Of a stretch of DNA of 14,152 nt, positions 5,401 to 10,917 are shown in pieces. The stretch lies in contig DATJAS010000065.1 in the NCBI GenBank assembly GCA_035516035.1, positions 1-14,152 of the forward strand. The letters run 5' to 3'. Each line of letters starts with the position of its first letter. Within the stretch, counting starts at the first letter, position 1. The notes beneath the pieces were generated by a model. It was not told where the DNA came from and made no database searches. It worked only from the letters and a program-made list of their open reading frames with translations. The position numbers were made by a program, and so were the translations under genes. Source of the DNA: Fen-1273 sp035516035 (GTDB taxonomy: Bacteria; Bacteroidota; Ignavibacteria; UBA10030; UBA6906).

Positions 5401-7830
5401 ATGAACCTGCCCTCACGCCTCCTTGTTGCTCTCCTTCTCCTGTTGGCATCCGCCGCCTCCTCGCAGACGCTCTTCGGGCCCGATAGCAGCGGTCGAAGGA
5501 ACCGAGAATTCCACGCCCTCCACTACCGGCTCGACCTCGCGTTCGACCACAGGGGGAAGTCCGTGAGAGGAAGCGTCGCGATCAGGCTCACGCCGCTCGC
5601 GGGACCCCTCGATTCGGTTGTTCTCGATGCCGTCGACATGTCGGTCTCGTCTGTCCGGCTTGAGGGGGGGCGACCGCTGGAGTTCAGGAACCTGAGCCCC
5701 GTCCTGGCGATCCGCCTGGACAGGACCTACGCATTCGGCGAAACGCTCGCCGTCAGGATCGACTACTCCTGCACGCCGTCGAAGGGGCTCTATTTCATTT
5801 ACGCGGACAGCGGCGAAGGACGGCACGACCAGATATGGAGCCAGGGGGAGGACATGGACAACCGCTACTGGTTCCCCTGCTACGACTATCCGAACGACAA
5901 GGCCACTTCGGAGGTGATCGGGACGGTCCCCGGGGACTGGACGCTCCTGTCGAACGGGCGCCTGGCGGGAGAGACCCGTGATGCAAAGAAAAACACGAGG
6001 ACGTTCCACTGGGTTGAATCGAAGCCGCACTCGACGTACCTGATCATGGTGGCGGCGGGCAGGTACGCCATCATTCGCGGGAAGTACAGGAACATCCCCG
6101 TCGACTACTACATGTATCCCGAGGACACCGCGAAATGGGCCACGTCGTTCAGCCGGACTCCGGCAATGATGCGGTTCATGGAGGAAAAGACCGGCGTCCC
6201 CTACCCCTGGGAGAAGTTCGACCAGATCGTCATCGACGATTTCATGTGGGGGGGGATGGAGAATACCACCGCGGTGACGTTGAACGACGCCTGCGTGGTG
6301 GGGCCCCGGGCCGCCATCGACTTCCCGAGCGATCCAGTCGTGGTCCATGAGCTTGCCCACATGTGGTTCGGCGACCTGGTCACGACGCGCGACTGGGAAA
6401 ACCTCTGGTTGAACGAAGGATTTGCCACGTACTGCGAGAACCTCTGGACGGAGGCGAGCCAGGGGGAGGACGCCCTCCAGTACGAGATGATCCAGTCGTC
6501 ATTCCGCATCAGGGGCGACGAGCGGATGCTCGGCCGCAGGCCGATCGTGAGCCGCGACAGCCATCCCGAGAACCTGTATGCGCGGGGAGGATGGGTGCTC
6601 CACATGCTGCGGGCGGTCCTGGGAGACGAAGCGTTCTTCCGGGGGCTCCATTACTACCTGGCGAAGTTCCAGTATGCCAGCGCGGAAACGGACGAGTTCC
6701 GCCTGGCGATGGAAGACGCGACGGGGCAATCCCTGGACTGGTTCTTCCGCGAGTGGGTCTTGAGGGCGGGACTGCCGAAGCTCGAGGTGTCGAAATCCTG
6801 GGACGACTCGACCCGCACGCTCAGCCTGGTGGTACGACAGGAGCAGCCGGTTGACTCCCTCACCGGGTACTTCCGGTTTCCGCTCGCCGTCGAGTGTACC
6901 ACGGAGCACGGGAAGACGGCGCGGACCTACTGGGTGGACGGCAGGGAGGACACGATTGCCATTGCGCTCGACGGCCCGCCGCTCATGGTGATCGCGGATA
7001 AGGGATACCACGTGCTGAAGGAGATGCACTTCCCGAAATCGGAGAAGGAGAACATCTACCAGCTCAGGCACGCCTCCGACGTGGCCGACCGGATCACCGC
7101 GGCGCGGTCGCTCGGCGACGACGTGAAAGACCCGGCGGCGAGGGAAGCGCTCGAGGCCAGCGCCGCCGCCGACCCGTTCTGGGCCGTGCGTGAGTCCGCC
7201 CTCACGACGCTGGCGACGATCGGGAACGACTCGTCGGCGGGGACGTTCCTCGCGGCACTGCGCGATCCGAACTCCCGCGTGCGAAGCGTGGCAACGCGTT
7301 TCCTCTCACTCTTCAAGAAGCACGACGTCGCGCGGCTCCTCGACTCGCTTGCGCGGTCCGACTCGAGCTACCTTGTGTGTCGGGAGGCGCTCCGCGAGCT
7401 GGCCGGGGTCGATACCGCCCGCGCCTTCGACGCCGCCCGGGATCTCCTCACCTTGCGCTCGTACAGGGACGTCCTGCGGCTCTCCGCTCTCTCGACGCTC
7501 CGGGCCGCGCGCAGCCCCCGGGCGATTGCGCTCGCGCTCCCCTTCACTGACCGGGCGAACGCCTCGGACGTGCGTCGGATAGCGGCGTCAGTCCTCGGCG
7601 AGTACGGGAAGGATTCTCTCTCGGCGCGGGATCGCCTCCGCGCGCTCCTCAGGGACGGGGACCCGGCGATACGATCGGCCGCCGTCTCAGCGGTTGGGGG
7701 TTGGAAAGACAGGGAGTTCGAGTCTCTCCTGACTGCGATGGAGCCCGGCGAATCCTCTCCGGAGGTTCAGGCAGTCCTCAAGCGTACACTCCACCCTCCG
7801 GTTCCCTCGGGCGAGGAAGGAGACAAATAG
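5401..7830 (+). CDS. Secreted M1-family zinc aminopeptidase with C-terminal HEAT repeats
   Basis: An 809-aa metallopeptidase of family M1 (gluzincin). The ATG at 5401 is chosen because it begins a signal peptide (MNLPSRLLVALLLLLASAAS, cut near ASSQ) and has GGGGA 4 nt upstream; the open frame further upstream runs through repeat DNA. The N-terminal beta domain spans about residues 30-210. The catalytic domain has the exopeptidase motif GGMEN (284-288), the zinc site HELAH (316-320) with the third ligand E339 exactly 18 residues on (NEGF), and a candidate catalytic Tyr393. After about residue 560 come several HEAT-like helical repeats (for example DPFWAVRESALTTL, DPNSRVRSVATRFL, DPAIRSAAVSAVGGW). 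It removes N-terminal amino acids from peptides outside the cytoplasm. It is a single-gene unit between two terminators. Confidence 0.93.
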   Translation: MNLPSRLLVALLLLLASAASSQTLFGPDSSGRRNREFHALHYRLDLAFDHRGKSVRGSVAIRLTPLAGPLDSVVLDAVDMSVSSVRLEGGRPLEFRNLSPVLAIRLDRTYAFGETLAVRIDYSCTPSKGLYFIYADSGEGRHDQIWSQGEDMDNRYWFPCYDYPNDKATSEVIGTVPGDWTLLSNGRLAGETRDAKKNTRTFHWVESKPHSTYLIMVAAGRYAIIRGKYRNIPVDYYMYPEDTAKWATSFSRTPAMMRFMEEKTGVPYPWEKFDQIVIDDFMWGGMENTTAVTLNDACVVGPRAAIDFPSDPVVVHELAHMWFGDLVTTRDWENLWLNEGFATYCENLWTEASQGEDALQYEMIQSSFRIRGDERMLGRRPIVSRDSHPENLYARGGWVLHMLRAVLGDEAFFRGLHYYLAKFQYASAETDEFRLAMEDATGQSLDWFFREWVLRAGLPKLEVSKSWDDSTRTLSLVVRQEQPVDSLTGYFRFPLAVECTTEHGKTARTYWVDGREDTIAIALDGPPLMVIADKGYHVLKEMHFPKSEKENIYQLRHASDVADRITAARSLGDDVKDPAAREALEASAAADPFWAVRESALTTLATIGNDSSAGTFLAALRDPNSRVRSVATRFLSLFKKHDVARLLDSLARSDSSYLVCREALRELAGVDTARAFDAARDLLTLRSYRDVLRLSALSTLRAARSPRAIALALPFTDRANASDVRRIAASVLGEYGKDSLSARDRLRALLRDGDPAIRSAAVSAVGGWKDREFESLLTAMEPGESSPEVQAVLKRTLHPPVPSGEEGDK

Positions 7831-7893
7831 TCACACGGCCGATGTGCCCCAAGTAATTGTATTTAAATAAGTTGTGTCGACAGCTCCCCCCAG

Positions 7894-7924
7894 GGGGCAG
7901 ACGAATATCGTCTGCCCCTTTTTT
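7894..7924 (+). terminator. Intrinsic terminator after the M1 aminopeptidase
   Basis: A perfect 11-bp stem (GGGGCAGACGA / TCGTCTGCCCC) with a 3-nt loop (ATA) is followed by six Ts (7919-7924). This is a textbook rho-independent terminator, 63 nt after the aminopeptidase stop codon. It isolates that gene from the sigma factor gene. Confidence 0.93.
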
Positions 7925-7960
7925 CGTTTCCACGCATCCAACAAATACAGCAAAATGACA

Positions 7961-8009
7961 GATTTTTTCTTAAATTTTTCTTGACAATTCTTGGGGTATG
8001 TAGTATTAT
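7961..8009 (+). promoter_or_regulatory. Strong sigma-70 promoter with UP-like element for the ECF sigma gene
   Basis: A perfect -35 box TTGACA (7981-7986), a 17-bp spacer and a -10 box TATTAT (8004-8009) lie in a 213-nt intergenic region. Immediately upstream, 7961-7980 is almost pure A/T with T-runs, like an UP element. The predicted start of transcription is near 8016, leaving a leader of about 30-40 nt with GGAG at 8034-8037. This is the best promoter in the window. Confidence 0.8.
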
Positions 8010-8055
8010 CTAATCGGACAAATCGTCTATAACGGAGAAAACCTTGGGGACGGTG

Positions 8056-8646
8056 ATGGTCGCTTCAAAGGAATCCAAACAGGCGTTGTTCAACCAGGAT
8101 ATGGTGCCGTACATGGACCTGATGTACGGCTACGCGATGTACCTGACGGGGGACAGGGAGGAAGCCAACGATTTGCTCCAGGAGACGTTCCTGAAGGCCT
8201 TCCGGTTCTTTGACAAGTTCGAACGAGGCACGAACGCCAAGGCGTGGCTCTACCGGATCATGCGCAACACGTTCATCAACGAGTACCGCCGGGTGAAGCG
8301 GACGCCCGATCTGGTCGAATACGACGAACAGATTTCGGCCTACCAGATGATGCCCCGGACCGTTCAGCGGCCGGATGAAATCGAGGGGGAGATATTCGAG
8401 GACGAGATCGCGGTGGCGATCGCGGCACTCCCGGAGAAATTCAAGAGCGTGATTATCCTCCGGGACGTGCAGGACCTCCCGTACGAGGAGATCGCGGATG
8501 CACTCGAGATTCCGATCGGCACGGTCCGTTCGCGCCTTCATCGCGCGCGGGCCATCCTCTTTGAGAAGCTGAAGAAATACGCACTCGACCGGGGCTACAA
8601 GGTGGGCGAGCGGTTCGTCCCCGTCGATTTCGCGCTGGCGGTATAA
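8056..8646 (+). CDS. ECF (RpoE-like) RNA polymerase sigma factor
   Basis: A 196-aa sigma-70 family factor of the extracytoplasmic-function type. Region 2 (about residues 14-80) contains NDLLQETFLKAFRFFDKF and WLYRIMRNTFINEYRR, which in the family bind the core enzyme and the -10 element. Region 4 (about 125-178) contains LPEKFKSVIILRD and the helix-turn-helix LPYEEIADALEIPIGTVRSR, which reads the -35 element. Regions 1 and 3 are missing, as usual for ECF factors. Two starts are possible: the ATG at 8056 with GGGGA 5 nt upstream, or an in-frame TTG at 8044 with GGAG 6 nt upstream, adding four residues. No anti-sigma gene is adjacent: the next gene converges from the other strand. Control may therefore be transcriptional. 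Its target genes are unknown. Confidence 0.9.
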   Translation: MVASKESKQALFNQDMVPYMDLMYGYAMYLTGDREEANDLLQETFLKAFRFFDKFERGTNAKAWLYRIMRNTFINEYRRVKRTPDLVEYDEQISAYQMMPRTVQRPDEIEGEIFEDEIAVAIAALPEKFKSVIILRDVQDLPYEEIADALEIPIGTVRSRLHRARAILFEKLKKYALDRGYKVGERFVPVDFALAV

Positions 8647-8652
8647 CGAGCT

Positions 8653-8694
8653 GTCATTGCGAGCGGCAGCGCAGCCGCCGCGCGGCAATCTACC
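8653..8694 (+). repeat. GTCATTGCGAG...GGCAATCTACC repeat copy between convergent genes
   Basis: A third copy of the dispersed repeat starts GTCATTGCGAG (8653-8663) and ends GGCAATCTACC (8684-8694). Its centre folds as a 5-bp stem (GCGGC 8663-8667 with GCCGC 8674-8678). It lies between the ends of the sigma and NUDIX genes and supplies the NUDIX stop codon (complement of 8690-8692). It may help stop transcription from either side, although there is no T-run. Confidence 0.75.
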
Positions 8695-9277
8695 TCCGAA
8701 GCATACCCATCTTCAGTACAAGCGTCCGCACGATCATAGCCGTCGCGCCCCAGATCGTGCGTCCGCGGTGCTCGTAGAACCAGACCTCCCTCTTCGTTCC
8801 GTGTAGCTCCCGGATCTCCGACCTTCCGTTTCTCGGTTCGCAGAAGAAATCGAGCGGCACGGTAAATGCTTCCGCGACCTCCGACGGGTTCGGCATGAGG
8901 GGGGGAAGCGTCTCGAGCGTTCCAACGACCGGCGTGATGATGAATCCCGACGGCACCGCGAGGTCGTCCAGTATCCCCCTGACAGTGACGGCAGACGCGG
9001 CGATGCCAAGCTCCTCTCTCACCTCGCGGAGCGCCGTCTCGACGATATCCGCGTCACCGGTGTCGGTCATTCCCCCCGGGAAAGAGATCTGTCCTTTGTG
9101 AGACTCGACCTCCTCGGTCCGCTTCGTAAACAGGAGCTCGGGCTTGCGGGTCCCGATCACCAGGGGCACAAGCACGCCCGCGCGGCGGAACCCCTCGATC
9201 GTAAGTCCCCGCCGCTCGACGGGCGCGGCAAACTCGCGCAGGCCGCGCAGGACGTTTTCCTGGAGAGAGCTAGGCAT
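8690..9277 (-). CDS. NUDIX hydrolase, NudL-like CoA pyrophosphatase
   Basis: A 195-aa NUDIX hydrolase of the coenzyme A pyrophosphatase (NudL/YeaB) type. The signature segment HKGQISFPGGMTDTGDAD (residues 60-77) followed by TALREVREELGI (81-92) contains the catalytic REVREE metal-binding core. The GQISFPGG lead-in and a D-rather-than-E spacing in the Nudix box are characteristic of this subfamily. It is expected to cleave CoA or acyl-CoA to 3',5'-ADP and 4'-phosphopantetheine. The ATG at 9277 is preferred over an upstream TTG at 9292. No Shine-Dalgarno site is present, and a possible promoter ends 5 nt before the ATG. The gene faces the sigma gene at its 3' end and diverges from the phospholipase-like gene. 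The last codons lie in repeat DNA. Confidence 0.88.
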   Translation of the reverse strand: MPSSLQENVLRGLREFAAPVERRGLTIEGFRRAGVLVPLVIGTRKPELLFTKRTEEVESHKGQISFPGGMTDTGDADIVETALREVREELGIAASAVTVRGILDDLAVPSGFIITPVVGTLETLPPLMPNPSEVAEAFTVPLDFFCEPRNGRSEIRELHGTKREVWFYEHRGRTIWGATAMIVRTLVLKMGMLRR

Positions 9278-9282
9278 AGTTG

Positions 9283-9311
9283 AATGTAGCAAACGGCTGT
9301 TTCACCTGCAA
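9283..9311 (-). promoter_or_regulatory. Possible promoter of the NUDIX gene
   Basis: On the minus strand TTGCAG (complement of 9306-9311), a 17-bp spacer and TACATT (complement of 9283-9288) precede the NUDIX ATG at 9277 by only 5 nt. The match is moderate (3/6 and 4/6). If real, transcription would begin at about the start codon. Confidence 0.35.
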
Positions 9312-9320
9312 AACCCAGTT

Positions 9321-9382
9321 GTCATTGCGAGGGGCGCCTGTGGCGCCAGAGGCGCCACCGCAGGCGCCCCGAAGCAATCTCC
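9321..9382 (+). repeat. Long copy of the palindromic repeat between divergent genes
   Basis: The fourth copy starts GTCATTGCGAG and ends GAAGCAATCTCC. Between the ends lies a nearly perfect long inverted repeat: GGGGCGCCTG and TGGCGCC on the left mirror GGCGCCA and CAGGCGCCCC on the right around AGA. Its right half (GCAGGCGCCCCGAAGCAATC) is identical to the first copy at 5251. It occupies most of the space between the two divergent genes and could form a stable hairpin or cruciform. Confidence 0.8.
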
Positions 9383-9389
9383 GGCCCGG

Positions 9390-9418
9390 TTGATTCTCCC
9401 GCGCGATGGGGGTATATT
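9390..9418 (+). promoter_or_regulatory. Promoter of the phospholipase-like gene, abutting the ATG
   Basis: TTGATT (9390-9395), a 17-bp spacer and TATATT (9413-9418) match sigma-70 boxes well. The -10 box ends 5 nt before the ATG at 9424, so the predicted first transcribed base is at or next to the start codon, which suggests a leaderless message. Confidence 0.55.
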
Positions 9419-9423
9419 ACCTC

Positions 9424-10563
9424 ATGAAAATCGTTGAAGCACGTCCGCGCAGCGCGTGCGCAATTGCCGTACCGATCCTGGTCGCGGCAGCCCTGTTGGC
9501 GGCTGGCTGGGGGACGGTGGGGCACCTTTTCATCAATACCCGTGCCGTGGATGACCTTCCGGCCAGCATGGGGCAGTTCATAAGCTCAAGAACCTACTTC
9601 GGCGCCCATGCCTCGGATGCGGATTACCGCAAGTCATCCGACCCTACCGAAGCTCCCAAGCACTTCATCGACATCGAGTCCTACCCCGACTACGAGCACC
9701 TGACCCCGCGGCTCGATTCCCTCGTGGCCATCTACGGGACGACGAAAGTCCTCGATATCGGCACGCTCCCGTGGGCTACCGCCCAGACGTACGATTCCCT
9801 CGTGGGGGCTCTGCGCAGGGCGGATTTCACCCGGGCGGACTCTATCGCCGCCGACCTCGGGCACTACGTGGGCGACGGGCACCAGCCCCTTCACGTGACC
9901 GTAAACTACGACGGACAGCTGACGGGGAACAGCGGCATTCATTCCCGCTACGAAACCAGCATGCTGAACATATACGCCTCGAAGCTCAGCGTGAACGTCG
10001 TCCCGGCGGTCTATGTCGCCGACCGGTTTTCATTCATCATGTCGTACCTGATCGCGTCAAACGCCCTCGTGGATTCGCTCCTTGTTGCCGATAACGACGC
10101 GAAGGCCGTCTCCGCCCGGATCGGGACCGGCACGTACGACAGCGTCTACTACCGGGTGCTCTGGAACGACACCCGCTCCGTGACGAACCGCGCCATGCAG
10201 GACGCGACTGAGTCCCTTGCCGATCTCTGGTATTCCTCCTGGGTGGATGCGGGGTTGATCACGACCGCCGGCGTGATGTTTGCCGGCGGCCCGGGGGCCC
10301 GTGCGTTTGCGCTCGGGCAGAATTACCCGAACCCCTTCAACCCCTCCACGACGATCAGCTATACGCTTGCGCAGGCGGGACACGTCTCGCTCAGCGTCTG
10401 GTCGATCGGGGGGAACCGCATCGCCACGCTTGTCGACGGCGTCCAGGGCGCCGGACCGCACGTGGCACGCTTCGAGCCGGCGGGACTGGGGAGCGGGGTC
10501 TATTTCTACACGCTCCGTCAGGGGGGCCTGGTACGGACCGGCAAAATGCTTTATGTGCGATAA
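9424..10563 (+). CDS. Secreted zinc-dependent phospholipase C / S1-P1 nuclease family enzyme with T9SS sorting tail
   Basis: A 379-aa exported enzyme. The signal peptide (residues 1-28) is followed at once by W29, and W29 plus H34 match the Trp1/His6 zinc ligands of P1 nuclease. Further ligands fit the trinuclear zinc site: ASDAD (about 61-65), a KHFID His (about 80), the HYVGDGHQPLH motif (H147, D151, H157) and H173 with E177. The final H-x3-E resembles bacterial phospholipase C, whereas the W-to-H spacing resembles P1 nuclease, so the substrate (phospholipid or nucleic acid) is open. Residues about 295-379 form a Por/T9SS C-terminal sorting domain with QNYPNPFNPSTTISY and the closing GKMLYVR, which implies export across the outer membrane by the type IX system. 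The start at 9424 is preferred over the in-frame ATG at 9406, which overlaps the -10 promoter region. Confidence 0.87.
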   Translation: MKIVEARPRSACAIAVPILVAAALLAAGWGTVGHLFINTRAVDDLPASMGQFISSRTYFGAHASDADYRKSSDPTEAPKHFIDIESYPDYEHLTPRLDSLVAIYGTTKVLDIGTLPWATAQTYDSLVGALRRADFTRADSIAADLGHYVGDGHQPLHVTVNYDGQLTGNSGIHSRYETSMLNIYASKLSVNVVPAVYVADRFSFIMSYLIASNALVDSLLVADNDAKAVSARIGTGTYDSVYYRVLWNDTRSVTNRAMQDATESLADLWYSSWVDAGLITTAGVMFAGGPGARAFALGQNYPNPFNPSTTISYTLAQAGHVSLSVWSIGGNRIATLVDGVQGAGPHVARFEPAGLGSGVYFYTLRQGGLVRTGKMLYVR

Positions 10564-10590
10564 ATTGCCGCATTTCCCTCAGACCCGATC

Positions 10591-10606
10591 ATGCCCGTCC
10601 GGGCAT
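10591..10606 (+). promoter_or_regulatory. Short perfect hairpin upstream of the copper chaperone
   Basis: ATGCCCGTCCGGGCAT is a perfect 7-bp inverted repeat with a 2-nt centre, 20 nt before the chaperone ATG and 27 nt after the previous stop. It could be an operator or a weak hairpin for the upstream message. No T-run follows. An in-frame ATG lies in it but has no ribosome binding site. Confidence 0.3.
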
Positions 10607-10626
10607 CCTATGAGTACGAGGATACG

Positions 10627-10827
10627 ATGAAAAACGAAGAGCTGAAAATCACCGGCATGAGCTGCAATCATTGCGTCATGTCGCTCAGGAAAGAGCTGTC
10701 GAAGGTGCCGGGCCTTGAAGTCAAAGACGTCCGCATCGGCGCGGCACTCGTGACGTACGATGAGTCGAAGGTCACAGGCGCACAGCTCCGCTCGGCCGTC
10801 GAGGAGGCCGGCTTCACGCTCACCTGA
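10627..10827 (+). CDS. copZ: CopZ-like heavy-metal-associated (HMA) copper chaperone
   Basis: A 66-aa single-domain HMA protein with the metal-binding motif GMSCNHC (the two Cys of M-x-C-x2-C) near residue 11 and the usual ferredoxin-like pattern ending EEAGFTLT. In this family the pair of Cys carries Cu(I) to a CopA ATPase. The ATG at 10627 has GAGG 5 nt upstream (10618-10621); a longer frame starting at 10591 would add a non-conserved stretch. The copA gene follows 90 nt downstream on the same strand. The middle of the motif is NH, as in several Bacteroidota chaperones. A zinc or mercury role is possible but unlikely beside a CPC-type ATPase. Confidence 0.87.
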   Translation: MKNEELKITGMSCNHCVMSLRKELSKVPGLEVKDVRIGAALVTYDESKVTGAQLRSAVEEAGFTLT

Positions 10828-10854
10828 GGAGGCCGGGAATTCCTGGAATTTCCA

Positions 10855-10899
10855 CGCCGCGACTCCGGCTGGCGCCGTCCGCCGGAGCCCGGCGTTTTT
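10855..10899 (+). terminator. Terminator or attenuator between copZ and copA
   Basis: CGCCG (10855-10859) and CTCCGGC (10863-10869) pair with GCCGGAG (10881-10887) and CGGCG (10890-10894), separated by a small internal loop, and TTTTT follows at 10895-10899. This has the form of an intrinsic terminator inside an apparent two-gene unit, and would let copZ be made in excess of copA. copA has its own strong ribosome binding site just after it (GGAGGAG, 10903-10909). Confidence 0.6.
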
Positions 10900-10917
10900 G
10901 TTGGAGGAGCACGCTCC

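Noticed and set aside
5413..6360. Long minus-strand open frame opposite the aminopeptidase
   Set aside because: It is antisense to a clear M1 peptidase with intact catalytic motifs; the low-complexity composition is typical of a GC-rich shadow.
7831..8043. Possible small RNA or tRNA in the longest intergenic gap
   Set aside because: The gap is accounted for by a terminator and a promoter; no cloverleaf or other RNA fold was seen.
10801..10837. 11-bp direct repeat GAGGAGGCCGG at 10801 and 10826
   Set aside because: The first copy is within the copZ codons for EEAG; in GC-rich purine-heavy sequence a single repeat is weak evidence for a site.
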